DNA of 64,000 bases, from assembly GCA_958296045.1 (NCBI GenBank), contig CATQHT010000002.1:682001-746000 (forward strand). The letters run 5' to 3'. The notes below the pieces were generated by a model, which saw only the letters and a list, made by a program, of their open reading frames with translations, was not told the origin of the DNA and searched no databases. Source of the stretch: Rhodothermales bacterium (GTDB lineage Bacteria; Bacteroidota; Rhodothermia; Rhodothermales; Bin80). Shown here one piece after another: positions 27,702 to 36,641 of the stretch (the stretch's first letter is position 1; every line of letters begins with the position of its first letter). The position numbers and the translations under genes are program-made.

Positions 27702-28325
27702 ATGTATCAGTACCAGACCAGACCGTCGTTCTTCGCGTTTCCGCCGGTCGTCAAAAACCTTCTCATCGTCAACGGTCTCGTCTTCATGGCGCAGATCGTT
27801 TTGGGGCAGGTCCTGTTCGGAGCCTTTGCGCTTTGGCCACTGGGTAACGGGTTCTTGCCTTGGCAGCTGGTCAGCTACTCATTTCTTCACAGCGGAATCT
27901 GGCACTTGGCGCTCAACCTGTTTGCGCTCTGGATGTTTGGAGTGCAGGTTGAGAGCTTGTGGGGGCCCAGACGGTTCGCTTTATTCTACTTCGTGTGCGT
28001 GGTTGGGGCGGGCATTGCGCAGCTTCTTGTTAACCCGGGCGCACCGACGGTGGGTGCGTCGGGTGGAGTTTTCGGCATCTTGGCCGCCTTCGGCATGCTG
28101 TTTCCAGAGCAGCGCATCATGCTGTTGTTTCCACCGATCCCGCTCAAGGCCAAATATGTTGTTATAGGGTACGGGGTGCTGGAGCTGTATATGGTCATGT
28201 CAGGTGGGCAGCCTGGGGTTGCTAACTTCGCACATCTGGGGGGCATGGTTGTAGGAGTGCTTCTTATCCTTTACTGGCGCGGCAGCTTGCCGTTTAAGCC
28301 CCAACGGCGTTCACCTTACCGTTGA
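27702..28325 (+). CDS. Rhomboid family intramembrane serine protease
   Basis: I use the ATG at 27702 (MYQYQTRPSFFAFPPVVKNL), giving 207 residues and about six membrane helices. The HxxxN motif in the second helix region is HLALN (about 68-72), the nucleophile is Ser120 in GASGGVFG, and the catalytic His178 lies in ANFAHLGG. The set is complete for an active rhomboid, which cuts transmembrane substrates inside the bilayer. A second rhomboid gene follows almost at once on the same strand. The pair resembles the tandem rhomboids common in Bacteroidota. Confidence 0.93.
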   Translation: MYQYQTRPSFFAFPPVVKNLLIVNGLVFMAQIVLGQVLFGAFALWPLGNGFLPWQLVSYSFLHSGIWHLALNLFALWMFGVQVESLWGPRRFALFYFVCVVGAGIAQLLVNPGAPTVGASGGVFGILAAFGMLFPEQRIMLLFPPIPLKAKYVVIGYGVLELYMVMSGGQPGVANFAHLGGMVVGVLLILYWRGSLPFKPQRRSPYR

Positions 28326-28371
28326 ATTGATTCGAAAACGCCAATTGCAGCTGCAATGGACAGCGTTCCGC

Positions 28372-29292
28372 ATGGTGATGCGCATGCTGATACGCTGGGT
28401 AGCTTCGGGACCCAAAGTGGTCAACACTCTGATGTTGATCCATCTGGGTACCATCCTGCTGTGGGTGTGCGTGTTGGCTCATCTTGATTGGGGTCGCAGC
28501 TTGGTGCTCGACCACTTGGTGCTCCACACGTCTTGGGCCGATCTCTTGCGTGCGCCGTGGGTGCTGTTGACGTACAGCTTCACGCATGTGGGGACTGGCT
28601 TCTTGGAGTGGACCACGATGGCCATCGTGCTGCAATGGACATACCTGATGGCGCGCCAGATGGAAGAGGCCTACGGGTCGCACGCACTTCTTGGATTCTA
28701 CATCCTTGTCAGCATCGGGTCCGCTCTTTTCAGCGTGGCGGTCTATCCTCTGTTTTCGTCCCATGTTTTGATGGTGCATGGGGCCTCGGGCGTCCTTCTT
28801 GGGTTGGTAACCGGGATGGTAGTCTGGCAGCCGAAGATTCGAATAGACCTCTTGCCGAACCGCCCGGTACGCTTGGTGTATGTGCTGCTGGGGTTGATAA
28901 TAGCAGAAGCAGCTATTTGCGCGCTGTATTTCAATTCTGCGCCGCCTCCGTTCCCGTTGCACTTAGGAGGAATCGTTGCAGGTCTGTTGGTGGCTGTGGT
29001 GGAGTCGCGGGGCGGGGAGGTGCTGGTCTGGGCCCAGTGGTTCGCGAAGCCGCGCGTAGATACGGTCGAATCTCTCCTCGTACGAGCGGAAAATAGAGTT
29101 TTCAGCCTGCCCACTCCCAGCCCAGAGGTGCATCCAGTGGCCAAGGCGCAGCCCTTGCCCCCTGAGGTTGCGCCGCGCACGCTAACAGAAGACGACCTAG
29201 ATCGCATCCTTGAGAAGATCAGTGCGCAGGGGCTTGATTCGCTGACGCGCCAGGAGCGAGCGGTCCTGGAATCATTCAGCCGGAGCCGTTAG
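28372..29292 (+). CDS. Rhomboid family protein with C-terminal cytoplasmic tail
   Basis: The ATG at 28372 gives 306 residues; an in-frame TTG at 28327 is possible. Ser139 (HGASGVLLG) and His197 (PLHLGG) are in place, but the HxxxN motif expected in the second helix is replaced by a segment reading FLEWTTMAIV, so the oxyanion-stabilising residues differ. After the membrane core a tail of about 90 residues ends with LTEDDLDRILEKISAQG, a short helical domain seen at the end of many Bacteroidota rhomboids. It is probably co-transcribed with the first rhomboid (47-bp gap). It may be a less active or regulatory rhomboid; this is inference. Confidence 0.88.
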   Translation: MVMRMLIRWVASGPKVVNTLMLIHLGTILLWVCVLAHLDWGRSLVLDHLVLHTSWADLLRAPWVLLTYSFTHVGTGFLEWTTMAIVLQWTYLMARQMEEAYGSHALLGFYILVSIGSALFSVAVYPLFSSHVLMVHGASGVLLGLVTGMVVWQPKIRIDLLPNRPVRLVYVLLGLIIAEAAICALYFNSAPPPFPLHLGGIVAGLLVAVVESRGGEVLVWAQWFAKPRVDTVESLLVRAENRVFSLPTPSPEVHPVAKAQPLPPEVAPRTLTEDDLDRILEKISAQGLDSLTRQERAVLESFSRSR

Positions 29293-29412
29293 CGTGATTG
29301 TCCAGCGCCAGAGCCTCGCATCTTGGCTGTTCTTAGTGCTTGCGGTTGTTGCATAGCAGTCAGCCCTTGGGCTGCGGTCTCTGCCATGTAAAGGCTTCGC
29401 GCATACGCGCCG

Positions 29413-30528
29413 TCAGGCTGCCTCCGCACCGGCGTGCCCATTGCCGGCTTCGTCCTGTTCTGGCTCCTCCCAGGTCTCGATGGCTTCGAGCACGGCATTG
29501 ACGATATCCTTTTCCGGGACGGTGCCGGTCACTTTGCCACGCTTGAAGAGGTGAGCACGGCCGCGTCCAAGTGAGATGCCCAGATCCGCGCCTTGGGCTT
29601 CCCCGGGTCCGTTCACCGCGCACCCCATCAGGGCCACGGTCAGGTCTTTGGAGAACTTCCGCTTGCTGACGGCGGCCTCCACCTCTTCCACAATGGAAAA
29701 CAGATCTCCTGTGAGGCGTCCGCAGGTGGGGCAGGCGATGATGTTCACTCCTGGGCGCCCCAGGCGCAGCGACTTCAGGATGGCGTGTCCTACTTCCACC
29801 TCTTTCACGCTCGGCGCAGCCAAAGATACACGGATCGTGTCACCGATTCCGTCTGCCAGAAGGGCGCCGATGCCGATGGAGCTCTTGATGGTTCCCGCTG
29901 TAGCGGAGCCGGATTCCGTGACCCCCAGGTGCAGCGGGTAGTCGGTGCGTTCGGCGATCAGGCGGTAGGACTGGATCATGAAAAAGACATCCGAATGCTT
30001 AACGGACACCACGATATCCTCAAATCCGTGGCGCCTGCAGATGTCGATGTGGCGCATGGCGCTCTCGAAGAGCGCCTCAGGCTGGGGGTAGCCATACTTG
30101 TTGAGAATGTCGCGTTCCAGCGATCCTGAGTTGACGCCGATACGAATCGGTGTTCCGGCCTCTTTGGCCGCTAGGAGCACTTCCCGTTCCCACGCCTCCT
30201 TGCCGATATTGCCCGGGTTGATCCGGACTTTGGCGACGCCAGCCTCAATGGCTTTCAAGGCATACGTGTAATTGAAGTGGATGTCCGCCACTATGGGGAC
30301 CGGTGATCCCTGCACGACATCTTTGAGTGCGGCGGCATCTTCAGGCCGCGGCACCGCGATACGGACGATGTCAGCGCCGGCTTCTGCGAGCTCCCGAATT
30401 TCGGCTAGGCAGGTGGGTACGTCGTGCGTCTTTGACACGGTCATGGATTGGACCGAGATCGGAGCACCGCCACCGATCTGTACGGGTCCGACACGCACTG
30501 CGCGGGAATGTCGTCTGGGACGCTGCAT
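29413..30528 (-). CDS. ispG: 4-hydroxy-3-methylbut-2-en-1-yl diphosphate synthase
   Basis: A 371-residue protein of the GcpE/IspG family. It converts methylerythritol cyclodiphosphate to HMBPP, the penultimate MEP step, using a 4Fe-4S cluster. The TIM-barrel part begins VGPVQIGGGAPISVQSMT and includes VADIHFNY and VRINPGNIG. The cluster ligands are C266 and C269 (ACPTCGR) and C303 (GCAVNGPGE), with the fourth-ligand Glu310 in the same motif. This is the short form without the long central insertion of chlamydial and plant types. Gene order around it shows no MEP partner; ispE is 14 kb away. Confidence 0.96.
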   Translation of the reverse strand: MQRPRRHSRAVRVGPVQIGGGAPISVQSMTVSKTHDVPTCLAEIRELAEAGADIVRIAVPRPEDAAALKDVVQGSPVPIVADIHFNYTYALKAIEAGVAKVRINPGNIGKEAWEREVLLAAKEAGTPIRIGVNSGSLERDILNKYGYPQPEALFESAMRHIDICRRHGFEDIVVSVKHSDVFFMIQSYRLIAERTDYPLHLGVTESGSATAGTIKSSIGIGALLADGIGDTIRVSLAAPSVKEVEVGHAILKSLRLGRPGVNIIACPTCGRLTGDLFSIVEEVEAAVSKRKFSKDLTVALMGCAVNGPGEAQGADLGISLGRGRAHLFKRGKVTGTVPEKDIVNAVLEAIETWEEPEQDEAGNGHAGAEAA

Positions 30529-30691
30529 GCGACTGTAAGCGAGTGTAGAGGGCCGCAGTGACGATTTTCTGAGGCATCCTGATGCCGCTGGGGGCCGGGA
30601 ATGCGCTCTAGCGATCAGGGACGCGGCTAGCCAAGCTCATACGCTTCGGGTCCGGCTTTGTGACCTGAGCATGCTCCGTGTTGCCAGCGTT

Positions 30692-30716
30692 GCAGGGTGC
30701 CAAGCCCTGCCGTTTT
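30692..30716 (+). terminator. Possible intrinsic terminator
   Basis: A 6-bp stem (GCAGGG/CCCTGC, loop TGCCAAG) followed by CGTTTT. No gene reads into it on this strand, so it may be chance or a leftover of the adjacent mobile element remnant. Confidence 0.25.
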
Positions 30717-30766
30717 CCCATGAATCCCTCTTAACTCTCTGATATCTGCCGCATAGCTTACGGGCT

Positions 30767-31380
30767 ATGTTCACGCAGAGCCAGGTATTGCGCACGTTGC
30801 GTGCGGCGGATTTGCAGGTACGGTTCGAGGCTGTGTTGTCGGATGCGCGGCTCAGGGGGCGCGCGGCGATGGCTCGTGGTGTGTGTGCGAGTTTCGACTT
30901 TGTTGACGCATGTGGGCGCTGGCAGGTGGCCAGTTACGTTAAGGCGTTGGCGACTCTGGAGGATCGGGGCCTCGTGGCGCTGCGAGCGCCGACGAACGAG
31001 TATGCTGCTGGTATCGGTCTCAGCCTGTTGCCAGAGCCCGTGCCGCGCTGCACGCGTGTCCTGGTACGGTGCAAGATGTACAGAGCTTGGCCGTGGTGCA
31101 CGTGACCTACGACGCGCAGCGCGCGGTCTGGAACACGCTCTTACATCATGAACTTCCGCGCGGCACTACAACATTCTGCGGCGCGCAGATGCGCTATCTG
31201 ATCTGTATCGCGCATGGCTCTGGGTGCGGTAGGCTTTTTGCGGCCACACTGTGCTTAGTTGCCCGCGAGCACTGGATGGCCTGAACCGATGCCCAGAGGC
31301 AGGCCCACCCGCATCGTGTGGTGAGTCTGAGCCGCTTTCTGGTGCGGGGCCGCTGCAAGCACCTGTCATGTCCTGGCCCA
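30767..31380 (+). pseudogene. Remnant of a second DUF4338-transposase gene
   Basis: The start MFTQSQVLRTLRAADL mirrors MFEQNQILRTLSAPRG of the intact transposase at 22955-25267. After a frameshift near 31040, AVWNTLLHHELPRGTTT is nearly identical to the intact AVWNTLLHHEHPRGTTT. A stop follows after REHWMA (31282-31284), and beyond it TDAQRQAHPHR and SLSRFLVRGRCKH still align with the intact protein. Similarity stops near 31380, roughly a quarter of the way along the intact protein. The DDE part is absent. It lies in the opposite orientation to the intact copy. I could not find terminal repeats around it. Confidence 0.85.
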
Positions 31381-31531
31381 CGTGTGCGTAGCCTATCGCA
31401 AAACAAGATCCCTTCCCCCACCAAACGCTCCAAAATTAGAATCGCTGAAGCACACTGACCTAGTTGTATATGTTGCGCTTCGAAGGTAAGTTAGGATTAG
31501 GACACTAAGAAACTGGACAGCATCTGCTGAT

Positions 31532-32755
31532 ATGTCTTCTGGACTTCTCCCGGTAATTTGTGTGCTTTCCGTAGCCTTGGTGCTGCAATCTGCCGGTTGC
31601 GGCGTACCCGGCGCCGACCCCGGTGACGCCTGGTCCGGCTCCATTGATACGCTGGAGTCTGGGGTAATCGTGATCCAAAACACAGGCGAATCCTCTTGGT
31701 CGCCGGAGAGGGCGTGGCGGGTCGTAGAAGAGATTAGAATCGGAAGCGATTCGGACGACGATGCCGTGCTGATAGGACATGTTGAGTCTTTTGACGTGGA
31801 TGCCCGGGGGCGCATCTTTGCGCTTGACTCGCAATCCCAAGAGATTTATGTCTTTGATGCAAGTGGCGAGCTGACTCGGTCGGTAGGCGGCCAGGGTGCC
31901 GGTCCAGGGGAATTCGAGCAGGCGCATGCCATTGACCTCGGCGACGATGGCCGGCTTTGGGTCATGGAAATGCAGCACGGGCAGCTTACCATTATTGACG
32001 AGAACGGTGACTATCTTGGCGCAGAGCGGGTCGCGAGTACGGGCTGGAGCTATTCTCCTTACCCGGGTGGCATGGATCACAAGGGTCGCTACAATGCTGC
32101 GGTCATCGTGCAGGAGGAAGATGATTCACACCTTGAACTGGCCCGTTATGACCAGTCATTCGTACCCATTGATACGATAAAAATCCCCAGCCGCACGGAG
32201 CCCACGGAGATGTTTGAGTATGTAACAGAACGTGGCGCAACATACAGCGCGACTATTCCCTTTCGGGGGTCCTTTTCATGGCGCTTTTCGCCTGGGGGCA
32301 ATTTCTGGACCCTGCAAACCAAGAAGTATGAGTTAAGTGAGGTTACTGGCGCTGGTGAAACGCTTCGAAGGGTTACGCTCGACCATGATCCGCTCCCCGT
32401 TACCGAATCGGATCGGGAGCAGGCCATAGAGAGCTTGAGCTGGCTCCTTGAAGAGGGGGGCAAGATTGACCGGTCAAAAATTCCTAAGACCAAGCCTGTT
32501 GTTTCCAACTTCTTTTGTGACGACGAAGGCAATCTCTGGGTTATGCGGATACCGGAAGACGAAGAAGACGAAGGCGATGAAGGTCAATGGATTGATCTGT
32601 TTGGATCTGAAGGGCGATTTCTGGGAGGCATCCGCCTTCCGTTCTCGTTGCGAGCAAACCCTGAGCCCATCGTGCGTAGCGGCTTTCTCTATGGCATTAC
32701 CACGAATGAGCTTGGTGCTGAAATTATTGTCAGGGCCCGAATCATCAAACCCTAG
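31532..32755 (+). CDS. 6-bladed beta-propeller lipoprotein (NHL-like)
   Basis: A 407-residue protein with a lipoprotein signal ending LQSAGCG (Cys about 23). Repeats of the NHL/6-bladed propeller type follow: VESFDVDARGRIFALDSQSQEIYVF, then FEQAHAIDLGDDGRLWVME and later FCDDEGNLWVMRI. The GGQGAGPGEF motif between blades is typical of the 6-bladed beta-propeller family abundant in this phylum. A very acidic stretch (EDEEDEGDEG) is near residue 345-355. Such proteins bind ligands or partners at the cell surface; no catalytic site is apparent. It stands alone, with a transposase remnant upstream. Confidence 0.85.
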   Translation: MSSGLLPVICVLSVALVLQSAGCGVPGADPGDAWSGSIDTLESGVIVIQNTGESSWSPERAWRVVEEIRIGSDSDDDAVLIGHVESFDVDARGRIFALDSQSQEIYVFDASGELTRSVGGQGAGPGEFEQAHAIDLGDDGRLWVMEMQHGQLTIIDENGDYLGAERVASTGWSYSPYPGGMDHKGRYNAAVIVQEEDDSHLELARYDQSFVPIDTIKIPSRTEPTEMFEYVTERGATYSATIPFRGSFSWRFSPGGNFWTLQTKKYELSEVTGAGETLRRVTLDHDPLPVTESDREQAIESLSWLLEEGGKIDRSKIPKTKPVVSNFFCDDEGNLWVMRIPEDEEDEGDEGQWIDLFGSEGRFLGGIRLPFSLRANPEPIVRSGFLYGITTNELGAEIIVRARIIKP

Positions 32756-32948
32756 CGGGTAGGGGACTCGGTTGGTAACCGCCGTGTCCTGGAGGCACGG
32801 GTTCAGACCCCGCCACGGCAAACTGCGGCGTGCGGTTTTCCCGCACTGGACATTCCTGCTAGATACGCCGTGAAGGTCATACGCCGTTGGGGTGGTGTTG
32901 AGCGACAATTAGAATTGCAGTGGGTGTAGGGGCGAGCCCGGATGCGAG

Positions 32949-34169
32949 TTAGAGCCTGTGGCCACGGTCCGGGGAGTCATAGTGCCTGGCGCGGGGTTTC
33001 TGGGGGCTCCGGGATCGGGGCCCATATTCTGAAACCAGCCAGTTGTGCATTGACGGGATGGGAGGAGCAAACCCCTTCCCACGCCGGGCGAGCACCCCCT
33101 TGAGCAGCGCATGCTCGAACAGGCGGTTGGCTTCGTCCAGGCTGTAATTCTTGGCCAGGGAGGCCAGGATCACCCTCTTAGCTACTCCGTCAGCCGGGGT
33201 GCCGGCTAGAAGTGCTTCGGTCAGAGGCCCAAGCTCCTCTGCGGTGAAATCGTCGGTCCGTCCTTGGTAATAGGCCCTCCGTCTGGCCTTACCATTCCTG
33301 AGCACGCCAGCCAATCCCTGGTCGGTCAGATATCCGTCGTCCTTGTGCAGCTGTTCCAGCGCCGGTTTCACGTACGACAGGATGTGCTGCGGCCAGCCGT
33401 GAGTTTCTTCTGTGATGGCATCGATCCAAGGGGTCACATTGCCTTGGGCCTTACCATCTTTAGTCAGCCAGTCGTGCAGCACCGCCCGTTCCGCCATCGG
33501 ACTCAACCGCCCCAGATTCACCAGACAGTCTCCCTCGAAGCGGGAAATCCCCAATTTCCCAAACGCACTCCGGGATGTGCTCAGCCCGCCAGCCAAAAGT
33601 ATGACGGGCTGGCCTAATTGACCGTTATGAATGCGGGTAAGGACCGTGCTCACGGATTCGACAGTCTCCACAGGCCGCGTGGCGGTCAGATGAAGCCGCT
33701 GAGCCTCGTCCAACACGAGGAGCAGCGGGCCTCTACCGCTCTTCAGCAGGCGGATAACAGATAGCGGTGCACGGGCGGTGACGCCTGCCGATGCAAATCC
33801 GAGCACACCCAGGCGCCCCTCTGCTGCCGTGACCTTCATTTTGCGGCCTACCCCCATGGAGCGATGCAACTCATGCGGGTCCCATAGCGCCTGGGGGTCA
33901 ATGTTGGCGGTCCGCCAGCCTGCCGCCTTGGCGCGCTTCACGCATTCCGCGAGCAGCGCGGTCTTGCCAACCCCCGGCGCCCCTTGTGCCAGAAAGATAG
34001 TACCGGACTTATCTGCGGCGGCGTCCAGACACTCCTGCGTGAATGTGGTCAATATTGCGCGCCGTCCGTGAAAATACTTGGCTGGGCCGCGGTCGCGTGC
34101 GCGGGCATGAGACGAACGTTCAGCCCGCTGCCGGCGGCCGCGTTTACGGAAGAGTCCAAATTTACGCAT
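32949..34169 (-). CDS. Orphan AAA-type ATPase
   Basis: A 406-residue protein. A very basic N-terminus (MRKFGLFRKRGRRQRAERSS) precedes an AAA domain with Walker A GAPGVGKTA (about 63-71) and Walker B LLLVLDEAQRL (Asp154, Glu155). A sensor region with RLSPMAERAVL, a HGWPQHILSYV segment and a probable winged-helix C-terminus follow. The layout recalls ORC/Cdc6-like and STAND-type ATPases often found as single genes in genomic islands. No helicase, nuclease or toxin partner adjoins it; the neighbours on both sides are decayed. I cannot name a function. Confidence 0.75.
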   Translation of the reverse strand: MRKFGLFRKRGRRQRAERSSHARARDRGPAKYFHGRRAILTTFTQECLDAAADKSGTIFLAQGAPGVGKTALLAECVKRAKAAGWRTANIDPQALWDPHELHRSMGVGRKMKVTAAEGRLGVLGFASAGVTARAPLSVIRLLKSGRGPLLLVLDEAQRLHLTATRPVETVESVSTVLTRIHNGQLGQPVILLAGGLSTSRSAFGKLGISRFEGDCLVNLGRLSPMAERAVLHDWLTKDGKAQGNVTPWIDAITEETHGWPQHILSYVKPALEQLHKDDGYLTDQGLAGVLRNGKARRRAYYQGRTDDFTAEELGPLTEALLAGTPADGVAKRVILASLAKNYSLDEANRLFEHALLKGVLARRGKGFAPPIPSMHNWLVSEYGPRSRSPQKPRARHYDSPDRGHRL

Positions 34170-35544
34170 GTTGCAGCGGGTCCTAGCCTATAAACGCCTT
34201 CATACCAGAGTAAGACAATCCTGATCAAGTCCTATAACGTAAACGGAGCACAGCTGCTTCCACCCACCGGGCCTCGGCGCAGTGAGTGATCATATAGAAT
34301 GGACTTCAATGCCCGGTTGGTGGCGTCATCATTGAACGCTCATGGTGGGCGGACCGTCACGGGTGTGAACGAAGCAGAATCGGGTCCAATCAGCTGGGAG
34401 CTGCCTTATTGTGATTGGATGCCCATGCGAGCGGGGCCGTAACGAGCAGGATGAAAAATGCCCGGTACAGACTGTTTGGGCCCACCTGCGATCCGTCGCT
34501 GGAAAGCCAGTCTCGTACGAACGCGTTGTGGTCTGAAGCATCGCCCAGCGCGGAATCGATATGGTAGACTGAATGCACCCGCCGGGGTATGACGCGTGTG
34601 ATACGTATTTTGCGACGGCGCTGAATCCAGCGCGCTGACCTTTGGTGGAATGCAGGGCCATTTTCGGGCTGTTCCAGCGGTTTTCCTGGTACAATTCCAG
34701 CCTCTCGGCGCTGGCTGCGGCCAGCGATGGCGCCATTTCGACACGCAAACTATGGCTGCCGAAACGCGGCGGGGTTTCGATGCCATTGGGTTTGGCCGAT
34801 TTCTAGGCAGCGGCCTTGACAAAGTTGCGGATGGTGACGGTTGAAAGCCCGGCATCCAGCACGTTGCCGCCTTGCTGGCGGCAAGCATGTAGGCGCGTGG
34901 GACTGACATCGTTTCGGCGTGTACGTACTGGCTTTCGCCTTTGCTTGTTTGGTCCGTTCTCGATTGCCGGATGTAGATGCGTCCGCTGCCGTCCAAACTG
35001 GCCGGAGATATATTCGTCCTATACTGCGGCCAATTCGCAGACGCGTAACATGCCCTCGCTGCCGACAAGCAGGATTAGCACATTCCGCCAGCCAGCGTAC
35101 CGGAGCTTTGCTGGATGCGCGCAGGGGCCAGTATGTGGGCGAATGGCAGCCCGGCTAATTGCCCGCGGCCCCGGCCCCGGCCTCTGCCTTTGCGCGAAGC
35201 GCCGCGATGGGGCGCCCGCGTTTCTGGACTCGCCGGATTGGGCACTTCCGTAAGCCGGGCCGCACCGGACACGGACGCGATTTCCAGCCGCAGCATGTTC
35301 GATGCGGTACCAGTGGCCAGGGGGCGGTGACGTAATCGGCAAGCGCCGCACCTGAAAGCGGTCACCCGTTCAAGGCTTGCGCAATCCGCTCATGCAGCCG
35401 CAGGTACTTGATGCGCGCGCTTTTGGCAATGGATGCCCGCTACAAGTCGCGCGTTCCGGCAGACACGGAAACGATGCTGGCGGCAATTAGACCATTTATG
35501 GTCTGCCTACCTGCGTGTTCATGCGATCACTACGAAGTAGATTC
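34170..35544. other. Decayed sequence without an assignable gene
   Basis: About 1.4 kb with many short overlapping frames on both strands. On the minus strand a few stretches look protein-like (for example LLVGSEGMLRVCELAAV near 35060, and a stretch near 34560 containing DASDHNAFVRDWLSSDG), each broken by stops or frameshifts. I recognise no family. It probably holds one or two dead genes. Confidence 0.5.
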
Positions 35545-36525
35545 GCAAAGTCTCCGAAATGGGAAGCCACGATGAACAGTGGCTCATGTGCAAGATGCGG
35601 CAGCATGGCGCATGCACTGCGGCTCCCGCTGGCGGGGCAACTTGTGACCCGGACCTGCTGGGTAACGCGCTGGCCTACAACGTGCGCCATCTGCCGGTGG
35701 CGCTGGACCGGCTGAAGATGGCCGGAGCCTTCTTTTATCTGGTTCCCGGTCCGCGCATGCTGTGGCAATTCCAAAAGCGGAGCTACGGGTACAGCGACAA
35801 CGGTGAACAATGTCTGCGGAGCAACGACCGCCCGCCCATTGCGCCCCGCTCCCAAACCAATCCGGTGGGACTACTAAGACGCCCCGCTGCGTGCGATGCT
35901 GTATGGTGCCTGGTCCGCGCTCATCAACCTTAGGCAGCAGCACGTAGTGTTTCGGAGCCCTGCCACCACGGTCACTTTGGAGGTGGCCAGTGCCGTCAAG
36001 CGCATCTACCTTGCGCGTCCGACGATGGAGGTGGAGATTGTCGGCAACTTCGGCGTTACTCTGCAGCCCAATAGGTCGAGAATTACCACGCCGCCACGTT
36101 ACTGATACGACTTTTTCAGTGGCGACTCGGTGGATGTGACCGGCAACCGCAGCGCGACGCTCAAGCCAGGAGAGTTTCGCATCTATTCGACTAGACGCCT
36201 CGAAACGCCGCCGGAAGGCCTGCTGACGGTAGGGGCAGAGCAGGGCGGGCTGCCGCCGGTGCGAGAGCTGAACTTGGAGAAGCCCTTTCCCAACCCGTCT
36301 AGCGAAAGCACGGTGCTCACGATTCAGCTGCCGGAAGCATCCGAGATGCGCCTAGTGGTGTGTGACCTCTTGAGATGTCGCGTGGCTACACTGGCGCGCG
36401 GCCACTATAGAAGCGGCAGCCATTTGGTGCAGTTTGAGGCCGCCCTTCTGCCCACCGGACTCTATTTCGCCAGGCTTCAGACGAAGGGGCGAACGGCTTC
36501 CCAGCCGACGCTGCATGTGCGGTAG
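35545..36525 (+). pseudogene. Alpha-amylase family (GH13) remnant with type IX secretion C-terminal sorting domain
   Basis: EMGSHDEQWLMCKMRQHG (35556 on) matches the conserved SHDE region of GH13 enzymes. AGAFFYLVPGPRMLWQF follows in the same frame. Then in a shifted frame PIRWDY is followed by an in-frame TAA, DAPLRAMLYGAWSALINLR and RSPATTVTLEVA. After a further stop near 36102 comes YDFFSGDSVDVTGN and EFRIYSTRRLETP. The last part (about 36290-36525) is a T9SS type A sorting domain: FPNPSSESTVLTIQLPEA and GLYFARLQTKG. It is the C-terminal third of a secreted amylase, and no N-terminal part is recognisable upstream. It implies the lineage has or had a type IX secretion system. Confidence 0.8.
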
Positions 36526-36641
36526 GGCAGGCCCGGAATCTATGGCCAGGCGCCGCAACGGGCGAACCGGGGATCGGACTAACCTGCGGAGCAGGAGGGC
36601 CGCCGGTTTGTATTACCTTAAACGACACGTAAAGCACGGCG

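Noticed and set aside
32756-32826. tRNA-like stretch (CACGGGTTCAGACCCCG) after the propeller lipoprotein gene
   Set aside because: The loop TTCAGAC lacks the invariant A58, no matching 5' acceptor strand is found at the right distance, and no anticodon arm can be drawn.
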